Source: H111-94 sp034436045
GTDB lineage: Bacteria; Chloroflexota; Ktedonobacteria; Ktedonobacterales; Ktedonobacteraceae
Reading direction: 5' to 3'
NCBI GenBank assembly: GCA_034436045.1
Contig: DAOTVZ010000313.1
Span: 1-23,643, forward strand
Length of the DNA: 23,643 bases
The position numbers and the translations under genes are program-made. The stretch's first letter is position 1. Each line of letters begins with the position of its first letter. The notes under the pieces are model-generated. The model did not search any database. It was not told the DNA's origin and saw only the letters and a list, made by a program, of their open reading frames with translations. Shown here one piece after another: positions 7,950-16,222 of the stretch.

Positions 7950-8522
7950 ATGCTGGATGAAATTTTAGCGCATAACCGGCACTTCTTGCAGCAGCCCACG
8001 CCACCCACGATTGGGCACGCTCCACGCAAGCGCACTGCCGTCGTTACATGCATGGATTGCCGCCTGGTGCAGATGTTTGAGTCGGCGCTGGGCCTGGAGC
8101 GTGGAGACGTGGTTGAACTGCGTACTGCCGGGGCCACCATCTCCCAGCCGGAGCGCGAACGGGCCAACAACGACCTGATCCGCTCTCTGGCCGGGGCCAT
8201 CTACCTGCTCGGCGTGCGCGAGGTGATTGTAGTCGGTCACACACAATGCGGCCTTTCTCACGTCGATGCGGTGACGCTGACCGCCTCGATGCAGGCGCTG
8301 GGCGTTGACCCGCAGCAACTTATTGAGCAAGAGGGATTGGGCAACGTAGAGAACCTGGTACGTTGGGTAGGGGCCTTCGACGATGTGCACGTCAATGTGC
8401 GAGAGGTCGTGCAAACCATTCGTCAAAGTCCGTATTTGCCGCGTATTCCGGTGCATGGGCTGGTCATCGACATCAATACCGGCGCGCTCACCGTCGTAGA
8501 CCGCGACTCACGTTCTCTGTAA
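7950..8522 (+). CDS. Beta-class carbonic anhydrase
   Basis: A 190-residue beta-carbonic anhydrase interconverting CO2 and bicarbonate. The zinc ligands and catalytic dyad are complete: C34-x-D36-x-R38 (CMDCR) and H97-x-x-C100 (HTQC). The middle RTAGATI corresponds to the family's RNAG block, and LLGVREVIVVGHTQCG is a good match to the strand leading to the second zinc pair. Size fits the short clade of the family. The start ATG at 7950 follows GGGGAG within the end of the upstream gene, 5 nt after the isocitrate dehydrogenase stop, so both are in one operon. The pairing places CO2 hydration next to a CO2-releasing enzyme; whether this serves pH balance or carboxylations is inference. Confidence 0.93.
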   Translation: MLDEILAHNRHFLQQPTPPTIGHAPRKRTAVVTCMDCRLVQMFESALGLERGDVVELRTAGATISQPERERANNDLIRSLAGAIYLLGVREVIVVGHTQCGLSHVDAVTLTASMQALGVDPQQLIEQEGLGNVENLVRWVGAFDDVHVNVREVVQTIRQSPYLPRIPVHGLVIDINTGALTVVDRDSRSL

Positions 8523-8626
8523 CTCTCTATCACTTTCAACGGGCTTTATGAGCAGGCTTTCATGAAAAAAGGGGGAGATCGTAGGGGCGAGTTTGCTTCC
8601 GTCCCTGCGCTCTTCCTGCTTCCACA

Positions 8627-10114
8627 TTAGCGGATAATCACAATCAGCATAAACATGATCAACGCTATGGCGCAGAGAACGGGTAGGGCAACTTTGCGCA
8701 AGATGTGCCCTTCTTTGCCGACCAGGCCCGCTGTGGTTGTTGCCAGCACGACACGCGCAGGCGCGGCCATGGTGGCAATCGAGTCGGCACCATTCTGGGA
8801 TGCCACGATCCAGTAGACAGGGAGATGGGCCTTGAGACTGGTGGCACGCTGCAACTGCGCGAATAGTGCCATGCCCCCGGCATTCGACCCTGTAATCCAG
8901 CCGCCAAGCGCGCCCAGCCAGGGTGCGACCCAGCCATAGCCAATGCCCAATGTCGCCGCCGCACCGCCCAGCACCGCGATCATCCCACTGTTACTCATCA
9001 CCTGTGAGGCGGCCAGAAAACTAGCAATAGCTATCGCGCCCGGCGTAAACTGACGTAGTGTGCGTACCCCTGCCTCGCGCGCCTGGGCCACGCTGGCTTT
9101 CGTCAGCAACAATGTGGCCAGGACGGTGACAAAAATGAAGAAGCCGGGATTGTAGAGCAACTGGAAGTGCAATGCTATCGCGTCCACACTTAACACGCCG
9201 GTGGTCTGTAGCCAGTGCTGTAGCGGCATCACGAAACGCGAGAGCAGCAGGAGCAGCGTGAGGATAAGATAGGGAGCGACGGCCAGGAAAAACCGTGGCG
9301 TGGTCAAAGCCTGCTCATGTACTTGCCCGACCGGAGCTTTTTTGCTGCCGCTGCCTATTCTTCCTACGACAATGAGCAGAAGCATGACGGGAATGCTGGC
9401 GAAGACCCCTGCCAGTTCTACGCCCACCCACAGGCTGAAGCACCACTCGCCGAGGGCCAGCAGCAGGCCCGCCGCGAGCGCGATGGGCCAGAGTCGTCGC
9501 AACGCGCCGCGTGTGCCGCCCAGCAGCAGCGTGAGCAAAGCGAAGAGACAGGGCACGGGTAGGCTCAACAGAGCGGTATGCGCACTCAATGAGTTAGCGT
9601 TGAGTTCAGTGATCTGCGCGCCCAGTACCGTACCGACGGCCAGGGCACCCCAGGGTACAGCAATCTGGCCGAAGAGGCCCAATACAGCGGCCTGCATAGT
9701 TTCCAGTTCTAAGGCCATCAGCATCGGAATGATAACCACCGAGCCAACGCCAAAACCGCTCACGGACTCGACGAAAGGGGCCACGCCGATCACCAGCAGC
9801 AGTAGTTGCAGGTCGCGCTCAGGGCAGAGTTGACTGATACCGCGCGCAAGCGTCTCGATACTGCCGGTCACGCGCTGCACCTGATAGAGCCATAAAGCGG
9901 GCAGCAGCACATACAGCACCGTTAGCGAGGCAGCGATGCCCTGCCCCAGCGCCTGGGCTGCCAGCACGAACGAGAGATGAAATACTGGCACAAATAGTAC
10001 CAGCAGCAATGCCGTCAATACAGTTGCCAGACCGGCCTGTAGACCACTGCGCTGCAAGACGGCCAGCATGAGAATAGCCACCAGCAGAGGGAGCATTGCC
10101 AGCAGAAGGGCCAT
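8627..10114 (-). CDS. lctP: L-lactate permease (LctP/LldP family)
   Basis: A 495-residue inner-membrane protein of the lactate permease family, which imports L-lactate (and often glycolate) with protons. Hydrophobic segments occur throughout, giving roughly 12-14 helices. Family blocks include FVESVSGFGVGSVVIIPML, the GLFGQIAVPWGALAVGT stretch and, near the C-terminus, GWITGSNAGGMALFAQLQ and ASQNGADSIATMAAPARV. It is somewhat shorter than the roughly 550-residue E. coli LldP. The frame opens with GTG at 10123, but that GTG is part of the AGAGGTG ribosome site, so ATG 10114, six bases after that site, is the likely start. No lactate dehydrogenase gene is adjacent. Confidence 0.92.
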   Translation of the reverse strand: MALLLAMLPLLVAILMLAVLQRSGLQAGLATVLTALLLVLFVPVFHLSFVLAAQALGQGIAASLTVLYVLLPALWLYQVQRVTGSIETLARGISQLCPERDLQLLLLVIGVAPFVESVSGFGVGSVVIIPMLMALELETMQAAVLGLFGQIAVPWGALAVGTVLGAQITELNANSLSAHTALLSLPVPCLFALLTLLLGGTRGALRRLWPIALAAGLLLALGEWCFSLWVGVELAGVFASIPVMLLLIVVGRIGSGSKKAPVGQVHEQALTTPRFFLAVAPYLILTLLLLLSRFVMPLQHWLQTTGVLSVDAIALHFQLLYNPGFFIFVTVLATLLLTKASVAQAREAGVRTLRQFTPGAIAIASFLAASQVMSNSGMIAVLGGAAATLGIGYGWVAPWLGALGGWITGSNAGGMALFAQLQRATSLKAHLPVYWIVASQNGADSIATMAAPARVVLATTTAGLVGKEGHILRKVALPVLCAIALIMFMLIVIIR

Positions 10115-10150
10115 AGAAAACACCTCTTATGTGATAAGAACCATGCTGCT

Positions 10151-10156
10151 ATTATA
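10151..10156 (-). promoter_or_regulatory. -10 element upstream of lactate permease
   Basis: A perfect TATAAT on the minus strand, about 36 nt before the chosen ATG. No good -35 lies 17-18 nt upstream, so it may need an activator. Confidence 0.35.
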
Positions 10157-10234
10157 GTCAACGCACCGTTCCATTGCGCCAGCCAACTTCATCCACAACA
10201 TCAGCCAACCGGATTATAGACTTTAAATGAGGCC

Positions 10235-10311
10235 GGTGTAGGGGCGTCATTCATGACGCCCATGCGCGGATCAACGGGCGGTCAGGGCGTCATTCATGAC
10301 GCCCCTACACC
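10235..10311. repeat. Compound palindromic repeat, 27-bp arms
   Basis: Two 27-bp arms (10235-10261 and 10285-10311) are inverted copies apart from the two central bases, with a 23-nt spacer. Each arm contains the same 20-mer, itself a near palindrome, GGGCGTCATTCATGACGCCC (10242-10261 and 10285-10304), so the unit is at once a direct and an inverted repeat. The outer ends read GGTGTAGGGG and CCCCTACACC. The design is that of a REP/MITE-like dispersed element rather than a terminator, since no gene ends here. Confidence 0.85.
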
Positions 10312-10364
10312 CATTTCCCCCGCAAGGATAGAGAATCTGCTCGTTTTTATGCTATGCTTGATGC

Positions 10365-11621
10365 ATGAGGCACAGTATAATCCGAAGCGCGTTGCTTCTG
10401 GCCAGCATTGCTATCAGCCTATCCTTTATAGCAGCACCGGCGGCTCACGCAGATAGTTCGCCGATACTCGGCACGCTGCATGCGGGGCGCAGGCCAGAGG
10501 CGTTAGCGGTTGATACACAGACACACCTGCTGTATATCGGCTATGAAGGCTCCGGCACGGTGGTAGCTTTTGACCCACTGAGCGGGCGGGTTCGCTGGAG
10601 CGTGCCGATAGGTGGCACAGTCACTGATGTGCAGGTCGATAGCACGACGCACCGTGTTTTCGCAACGACCTCATTTCAGCAGAGCGATCTGGTAGTGCTG
10701 GACGGCGCAAGCGGTCATATTGTCTTTTCCACGCGATCATGCGGCGGCGATAGCAGCCTGGCGCTAGACCCCGCCTTGCAGCGCGTGTATGAAGCCTGCG
10801 CGGGTAGCGGTAGCGTGAATAGCTTTACTTTTAGCTCCGGCTGGTCGAGCGGGGCCGTACAGGTCGTGACAAAACAGATCAGAGTCGGTGTGAATGTCGG
10901 GGCCGTGGCTGTCAACAGCAAGCTGCATCGGCTCTATGTGGCCGATAGAGCGCAACACACGCTCTATGTGCTGGACGAATTGACGGGAAAGATGCTGGCA
11001 ACTATCGACATTGGCGCGGTGCCGGTGCCCCCGATGCGTATTGACGAGACGACGAACCGGCTCTACGTGGTCTGCTCGACCGCGCAAGAACTGGATGTTA
11101 TTGATGGCAACACCAACCGCGTGCTGGAGCGCGTGCCCGTGGGGCCATATCCAGAGGGCCTGTCGATTACGAGCGCGACCGGTCGCATCTACGTGGCCGA
11201 TGAGGGTGAAAATGAAGTTGGCCCAGGCTCGCAGACTGGCACTACGATTACCGCCATCGATGGTCGCACCTTCACCGTGCTGGGCACGTTACAGGTGGGA
11301 CCATCCCCCGATGGTGTGGCGAGCGATGCAGAATTGCACCGCCTGTACGTGGCTGACGAGGATAGCGATGCCGTCATAGAGATCAGCGATACGCCACAGA
11401 TGGCGCTAAACACCAACGGCACATTCATGCAGCAGAGCGCCGCCCGGCAGGCCGTTGACCTGTTGCACCTGGCGGCGCTACTGACGCTGAGTGCGATGCT
11501 GCTAACGCTTATTGGCGCGACACTGTTCGCCCTGTTACGGCGCTGGCGTGGGCGGGAAAACCTTCAAACTCAGCCAGACGCCGCGTTGTCTCGCTCACCG
11601 CAGCATAGCCCTCGGCGCTGA
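10365..11621 (+). CDS. Secreted, C-terminally anchored YncE-like beta-propeller protein
   Basis: A 418-residue protein with an N-terminal signal peptide (positive MRHSIIR, hydrophobic 8-24, likely cleavage after AHA at 27-29). About six to seven propeller-type repeats follow, of the pattern (x)LYVADE/YVVCS... V-x-D-G/E-x-(T/N)-G/N; examples are HRLYVADRAQHTLYVLDE and RLYVADEDSDAVIEI. These resemble YncE/40-residue YVTN-type NHL-like propellers. A single membrane helix at about 366-390 and a basic RRWRGR tail anchor it with the propeller outside. No catalytic motif is seen; ligand or surface binding is the usual guess. The start is poorly supported by a ribosome site, and a TGCTATGCT element ends 7 nt before the ATG, so the message may be leaderless. 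Its last 113 bp overlap the opposing HisD-like gene. Confidence 0.82.
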   Translation: MRHSIIRSALLLASIAISLSFIAAPAAHADSSPILGTLHAGRRPEALAVDTQTHLLYIGYEGSGTVVAFDPLSGRVRWSVPIGGTVTDVQVDSTTHRVFATTSFQQSDLVVLDGASGHIVFSTRSCGGDSSLALDPALQRVYEACAGSGSVNSFTFSSGWSSGAVQVVTKQIRVGVNVGAVAVNSKLHRLYVADRAQHTLYVLDELTGKMLATIDIGAVPVPPMRIDETTNRLYVVCSTAQELDVIDGNTNRVLERVPVGPYPEGLSITSATGRIYVADEGENEVGPGSQTGTTITAIDGRTFTVLGTLQVGPSPDGVASDAELHRLYVADEDSDAVIEISDTPQMALNTNGTFMQQSAARQAVDLLHLAALLTLSAMLLTLIGATLFALLRRWRGRENLQTQPDAALSRSPQHSPRR

Positions 11622-12825
11622 CATAGGCCAGTCCGGTGCGCTTCAAGAAATCGAAGACAGAGGTGCAGGAGAAGGTATGGGCGAAGCCGCCGGTCGGCAA
11701 GATGGCGTTGGTGCCGATGCAATAGTTGCCTGTGCAATAAGGGGTGTACGGCCCGATCAGGATTTCGCCCGCGTTTTTGAGTTCCGGCAAGATAGCGAAT
11801 GGCTCGCGTACCTGTAGCTCCAGGTGTTCCGGCGCGTAATCGTTCACGAAGTCGATACCCTCGCGCATGGACGCGACCAGCACCAGCCCGCCGGTACCCT
11901 TCTCAGACATGAAGCCGGTGCGACAGAAGCTCTGGCGCGGCTCCGGCAGGGCGGCGATCTTCTCTTCCATCAGGGGCAGCACGGCCTCGATTAAGGCGCG
12001 ACTGGTGGTGACGAGCAGGCTGGAGGAGTCGGGGCCATGCTCGGCCTCAATCAGCAGGTCACGCGCCACCAGTTCGGGGTCGGCGCTCTCGTCGGTCAGC
12101 AGGATCGACTCGCTAGGCCCGGCAGGCAAGCCGACATCAATCGTACCGTAGAGCAGGCGTTTGGCGGCTGAGACGTAGGGATTGCCAGGGCCGGTAATTT
12201 TGCGCACGCGCTGAATGCTCTCCGTGCCATAGGCCAGCGCTGCGATAGCGTGCGGCCCCCCAATGCGATAGATTTCATGCACGCCACAGAGGTCAGCCGC
12301 CACCAGCGAGGCAGCATCAATCGAGCCATCAGGCGCGGGTGGCGTGGCAACGACAACGCGCGGCACACCGGCGATTCTGGCCGGAGTGGCGAGCATATAC
12401 ATCACCGAGGGAAACGCGCCCTTGCCACGCGGCACATAGAGCGCCACATCGCTGATCGGTGTGATCTTCTCGCCGGCCTGCACGCCCGGCTCAATCTGCG
12501 TCATCCACATCGTATGCGGCATCTGTTGCTCGTGTAATGTAGAGACGTTGCGAATGGCGTGTTTGAGCGCTTCGTAGACCGCTTTATCCAGCGTTGCGTG
12601 CGCACGCTCGATCTCCTCGCGGCTCACGCGCAGTTGTGCCGGTGTAAGCCTGACGTGATCGAACTTCTCCATGTATTCGATCAACGCGGCATCGCCCCGG
12701 TCACGCACATCGCGCACAATCGGGCGCACATAGTCCAGCAAATCGTCTATGGCCATCTCGGCGCGGCGCAACAGGCGTTTGTATTGCGTGGCGTCGAGTC
12801 TGGACAACTCGTAAGTATGAATCAT
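11509..12825 (-). CDS. HisD-family (histidinol dehydrogenase-like) NAD-dependent dehydrogenase
   Basis: A 438-residue member of the histidinol dehydrogenase family; hisD proper catalyses the last two steps of histidine synthesis. Family blocks are clear: VALYVPRGKGAFPS, RIGGPHAIAALAYGTESI, KITGPGNPYV, AGPSESILLTDESA, and the catalytic Glu-His pair E333-H334 in DYAPEHLEL. The zinc site is altered compared with E. coli HisD (Q259, H262, D360, H419): the equivalents here are E260, H263, N367 and H426, and His367 of the NHVLPT block is A374. No other his gene is near; the gene lies 44 nt downstream of an MFS transporter in the same direction. I therefore think it more likely dehydrogenates another alcohol, as HisD homologues such as HpsN do, than makes histidine. 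The start is ATG 12825. Confidence 0.85.
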   Translation of the reverse strand: MIHTYELSRLDATQYKRLLRRAEMAIDDLLDYVRPIVRDVRDRGDAALIEYMEKFDHVRLTPAQLRVSREEIERAHATLDKAVYEALKHAIRNVSTLHEQQMPHTMWMTQIEPGVQAGEKITPISDVALYVPRGKGAFPSVMYMLATPARIAGVPRVVVATPPAPDGSIDAASLVAADLCGVHEIYRIGGPHAIAALAYGTESIQRVRKITGPGNPYVSAAKRLLYGTIDVGLPAGPSESILLTDESADPELVARDLLIEAEHGPDSSSLLVTTSRALIEAVLPLMEEKIAALPEPRQSFCRTGFMSEKGTGGLVLVASMREGIDFVNDYAPEHLELQVREPFAILPELKNAGEILIGPYTPYCTGNYCIGTNAILPTGGFAHTFSCTSVFDFLKRTGLAYVSAEGYAAVSETTRRLAEFEGFPAHASAVTGRTVSRQ

Positions 12826-12869
12826 AGCCTGGTTCCTCGCTTCTAACGAATTTTTCGCCCTCTATCATA

Positions 12870-14297
12870 CTACGAAGCCGAGGCTTTTGCCATTTGATCA
12901 ATGCGAACGGCGTTCTCCACATCCTGCTTCATCCAGCGTGAACCAAAGATGCCGACCAGACCGGCGATGACCAGCGCTGGTGTGCAGGTGATGAGAAGCG
13001 CTCTGCTGAGGTCATTGCCGGCGATGCCTTGTTGGAAGTGCAAACCGTGAGTGGGATCAAAATTACGCGCCAGAATGCCCACCAGCGAGGGGGCGAAGGC
13101 GTCACCCAGCATATGCGCGATAAGGAGTGTGATGGCGACCGCCGAGGCGCGCAGCATGGAGGGGACGACATCCTGCGTGGCGGCGGTGCTTGGCCCATTG
13201 TAGATGCTGACCAGGAAGGTCGTCAGCACGAAGAAGACGGTGAAGATGCCCAGGCCGCGACTGGTGACGGCCAGCGCGAACGAGGGCGCACTTACCAGGA
13301 ACCCAATACCGCAGACCAGCACACGCGCGCCCCTGTAACGTTTATTGAGCCAGTCGGCCATGTAGCCGCCCAGGATGGTGCCCGCCATGCCCGCCAGCAC
13401 GATCACCACACCGGAGAAGAGGCCCGCCTGCGCCGAGGTCAGGTTAAAAGTGTCTTTCTGCTGGAGATAGATGGGCAGGAAGGTAACATTGACGCCCAGG
13501 ACAAAGAAGGCAAAGATTTGCATAACGATGAGAACAACCATAGTTTTGATGCGCAGCAGCGAGCCAAATTGCGCGAAGATGTGGGATGAGAACTGATGCG
13601 CGTGTGGCGGCGGCTCCGTCTCTTCTATCGCCAGGGCAACTTCCGGCTGCAAGGCTTCCTCTTCTTCGTCAGCCTGGTTGCGACGCGGTTCGCGCAATCG
13701 CCAGGCCAGGAAGGCCAGGATGAGGCCGGGGATGCCGGTAAAGAGGAAGGCCAGCCGCCAGCTACCGGGATAGAGACCGGCCAACGCGCCGCCCAGGACG
13801 AAGCCGAACAGGATACCCACGTACTGACCAGAACTCCACAGACCCATGATGCGTGAGCGTCTGGTGCGACTAAAGTAGTCGCTCATGAGGGCGGTACCGG
13901 CGGGAAAATAGCCCGCCTCGCCGATGCCCAGCACCATACGGGTGAGGAAGAGCGTCGTGAAGTTGTTGGCCAGCGCGGTGACGGCGGTGATGAGACTCCA
14001 GATGGTGACACTAATCGCCGTCACATTTTTGCGTTTGCTGCGGTCGGCCCAGATGCCCAGTGGAATGGTGCTGATGGTATAGACGATAAGGAACGCGGAC
14101 GAGATGTAGCCGACGCCATCGAGGCCGAAGTGCAGTTCTTTGGCAATGATGTTGGCTCCGCCCGTGAGCACATAGCGGTCGAGATAGTTCAAGAAGCTGA
14201 TGAGGAACATGATCCAGAAGACGTAGCGAGCATACCCGGCAGTGATGCGCTTTTGTGAACTCGCGTCCTCGTTGGCGCGAGCAGTGATCTCACTCAT
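12870..14297 (-). CDS. MFS transporter (spinster-like / ACS-like)
   Basis: A 475-residue major facilitator with twelve predicted helices in two halves and a long charged central loop rich in Glu (about 190-220, DEEEEALQPE). The first half has NYLDRYVL in helix 1, the loop 2-3 signature GIWADRSKRK, and RMVLGIGEAGYFPAG in helix 4; the second half repeats GGYMADWLNKRYRG. These features resemble the spinster-like and sugar-phosphate/anion symporter groups, so the cargo is probably a small organic anion or polyol. GGAGG lies 7 nt before the ATG at 14297. It precedes the HisD-like dehydrogenase in one transcription unit, suggesting uptake followed by oxidation of the same compound. The substrate is not predictable from sequence alone. 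Confidence 0.88.
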   Translation of the reverse strand: MSEITARANEDASSQKRITAGYARYVFWIMFLISFLNYLDRYVLTGGANIIAKELHFGLDGVGYISSAFLIVYTISTIPLGIWADRSKRKNVTAISVTIWSLITAVTALANNFTTLFLTRMVLGIGEAGYFPAGTALMSDYFSRTRRSRIMGLWSSGQYVGILFGFVLGGALAGLYPGSWRLAFLFTGIPGLILAFLAWRLREPRRNQADEEEEALQPEVALAIEETEPPPHAHQFSSHIFAQFGSLLRIKTMVVLIVMQIFAFFVLGVNVTFLPIYLQQKDTFNLTSAQAGLFSGVVIVLAGMAGTILGGYMADWLNKRYRGARVLVCGIGFLVSAPSFALAVTSRGLGIFTVFFVLTTFLVSIYNGPSTAATQDVVPSMLRASAVAITLLIAHMLGDAFAPSLVGILARNFDPTHGLHFQQGIAGNDLSRALLITCTPALVIAGLVGIFGSRWMKQDVENAVRIDQMAKASAS

Positions 14298-14534
14298 GTG
14301 TGTCCTCCACTATGATCAGTAACAGTTCTAAAAGAGAGGCACCCGGCGTTGTTGAACTAACTCTATCATACAAATTACATATTCACAAGAGGAACTTGAC
14401 CCAACATCCTGACACATATCTCTGTGATGTCAGGAACCTTGACTTTTCCCCATCCATGCCCTACACTTATGACTAAATGATGGTTTGACTAAATTTGTTT
14501 ATCCGGTCATAAAGTCACAAGGAGGCTAGAACGG
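14298..14534. promoter_or_regulatory. Divergent control region, MFS / TetR, with candidate operator
   Basis: A 237-bp interval between two divergent units. It holds a 27-bp interrupted palindrome (CCTGACA at 14408-14414, TGTCAGG at 14428-14434, 13-nt spacer), a size suited to a TetR dimer. Two direct copies of TGACTAAAT also occur about 16 nt apart (near 14470 and 14486). Which is bound by the adjacent regulator is unknown. Confidence 0.35.
14485..14513 (+). promoter_or_regulatory. Promoter of the TetR-ABC operon
   Basis: TTGACT (14485-14490) and CATAAA (14508-14513) are spaced by 17 nt. The start site would fall near 14520, directly on the AAGGAGG ribosome site (14519-14525), giving a very short leader. 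One TGACTAAAT copy overlaps the -35, where a repressor could act. Confidence 0.45.
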
Positions 14535-15275
14535 GTGCCGACACAGAGACAGGAGCATGATGCGACGGGGGAGGAACGGTCGAAGCGGCGGGAACGCGCC
14601 AACCGCATTCTGGACGCGGCGACCGAGCTGGTGAAGCGCTGGGGCTATCGTAAGACAACAATGGATGATATCGCAAAGCAGGCGGGTGTGGCGAAGGGCA
14701 CGATCTACCTGCACTGGCGCACGCGCGAGCAACTGTTCGAGGCGCTGATCTTGCGCGAACGCCTGCTGGTGGCCGATGAACTGATGCACAGATTAGCGCA
14801 AGACCCCGAGGCTGGCACGCTGCACGGTATCACCAGACACACGTTTCTGATTGTCATGCAGCGTCCACTCATTCGTGCCATCTTCCTGCAAGATAGCGAC
14901 CTGCTCGGCGAAATGCTCGACTCGGCAGCGATACAGGAGGCAGTGCAGCAGAAGAGTCTAGCCTTTGTTGGCTACGTCGAACTATTGCGCCGTTATAACC
15001 TGGTGCGCAGCGACATGGACACGCGCACGATGGCCGCCGCACTGGCAGCGATTACGATTGGTTTTATGGTGATCGACCCTATGATGCCGGATGAGTACCG
15101 CCTGAGCCTGGAAGAGAACGCGGCGATACTGGCCCAGACGGTCAAGCGCACCTTCGAGCCGGAAGAACCTCCCTCCGAGGAAGTATTACGCGAAGCAGCT
15201 GCGCTTTTTCAACGCATGTATCACCAACTCATTGAACAGGCGCGCAAGCAACTCTATCAGGAGATGGAACGATGA
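14535..15275 (+). CDS. TetR/AcrR family transcriptional regulator
   Basis: A 246-residue TetR-type repressor. The N-terminal HTH occupies about 20-70: RILDAATELVKRWGYRKTT, then DDIAKQAGVAKGTIYLHW with the recognition helix, followed by the helical ligand-binding region. The start is GTG 14535, supported by a strong AAGGAGG nine bases upstream. Its TGA overlaps the ATG of the ABC ATPase (ATGA at 15272), so the regulator heads the operon it presumably controls. The ligand is unknown; a substrate of the ABC pump is the usual case. The long N-terminal extension before the HTH is rich in Arg/Glu. Confidence 0.93.
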   Translation: MPTQRQEHDATGEERSKRRERANRILDAATELVKRWGYRKTTMDDIAKQAGVAKGTIYLHWRTREQLFEALILRERLLVADELMHRLAQDPEAGTLHGITRHTFLIVMQRPLIRAIFLQDSDLLGEMLDSAAIQEAVQQKSLAFVGYVELLRRYNLVRSDMDTRTMAAALAAITIGFMVIDPMMPDEYRLSLEENAAILAQTVKRTFEPEEPPSEEVLREAAALFQRMYHQLIEQARKQLYQEMER

Positions 15276-16210
15276 TCGCAATAGCACAACAAAAAGAGCG
15301 GCCCGCCATTGAAATAAGCGATCTGCATAAAAGCTATGGCAACGTTCAGGCCGTCAAAGACATTACGATGAATATTGCCCACGGAGAGATTTTTGGCTTT
15401 CTCGGCCCCAACGGCGCAGGCAAAACAACCACCATTCGCTGCATGCTCGACCTGATTCGTCCCACAGCAGGCAGCATTCGTATCCTGGGCTATGATGCCC
15501 AGCGCGAACGGCAGCAGGTACACCGCCAGATTGGCTATCTCCCCGGCGATGTGCGTCTTCCCGGTGATATGACCGGCAAACAGGTCATCAGTTACTTTGC
15601 GGATTTGCAGGGTTTAGAGCCGGTACGCCTCAAAGAGCTGGTCGCACGTTTCGATGTTGAACTCAAAGGCCTGCTCAAAAGCTACTCAAAGGGCATGCGC
15701 CAGAAAATTGGTATCGTGCTGGCCTTTATGTGCAATCCCGCACTGCTCATCCTGGACGAGCCGACCTCCGGCCTCGACCCACTGATGCAAAAAACCTTCA
15801 ACGAGTTCCTGTTGGAAGAACGGGCGCGCGGCAAGACCATTTTTATGAGTTCGCATATCATGAGCGACGTGGAGAAGGTCTGTCAGCGCGTGGCTGTTAT
15901 TCGCAATGGGCAACTGGTTGCCGTAGAGGCCGTCGAAGCCTTGCGCGAGAAAGCGGGGCAGCGCGTGACCGTCGAGTTTGGCGATCCTGTTGCGACTGAG
16001 GAATTGGCTCGCATCCCCGGCATACGCAACGTCACCTGCGCCGACGGCACCTATCACTTCACGATCAGCGGCAGCATGGACGCGCTGATCAAGGCGCTCA
16101 GCCGTCACGAAGTACGCCGCCTGCTCGCCGAAGAGGCACCATTGGAAGAGGTTTTCTTGAAATTTTATGAGGAACAACCCGCGAAACTTGCGCCGGAACT
16201 ATCTCGTTAA
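15272..16210 (+). CDS. ABC transporter ATP-binding protein (ABC-2 / CcmA type)
   Basis: A 312-residue ATPase. Walker A GPNGAGKT (45-52), signature SYSKGMRQK (137-145, the YSKGM variant typical of ABC-2 exporters), Walker B LLILDEP (158-164), D-loop SGLDP and switch H195 in SSHIMSD are all intact. A C-terminal domain of about 90 residues follows, as in the CcmA/NatA/DrrA-type exporters. It overlaps the TetR gene by 4 nt and is followed after 12 nt by its permease with an AGGAG ribosome site. The pair would form a two-plus-two exporter of drugs, lipids or peptides. There is no C39 peptidase domain. Confidence 0.94.
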   Translation: MIAIAQQKERPAIEISDLHKSYGNVQAVKDITMNIAHGEIFGFLGPNGAGKTTTIRCMLDLIRPTAGSIRILGYDAQRERQQVHRQIGYLPGDVRLPGDMTGKQVISYFADLQGLEPVRLKELVARFDVELKGLLKSYSKGMRQKIGIVLAFMCNPALLILDEPTSGLDPLMQKTFNEFLLEERARGKTIFMSSHIMSDVEKVCQRVAVIRNGQLVAVEAVEALREKAGQRVTVEFGDPVATEELARIPGIRNVTCADGTYHFTISGSMDALIKALSRHEVRRLLAEEAPLEEVFLKFYEEQPAKLAPELSR

Positions 16211-16222
16211 AGGAGACTAACT

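Larger units (their letters stand above)
10115..10364. other. Divergent intergenic interval, lactate permease / YncE-like gene
   Basis: A 250-bp interval holding a TATAAT for the permease, the compound palindrome at 10235-10311, and a TGCTATGCT extended -10 just before the YncE-like start. Nothing else is recognised. Confidence 0.5.
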
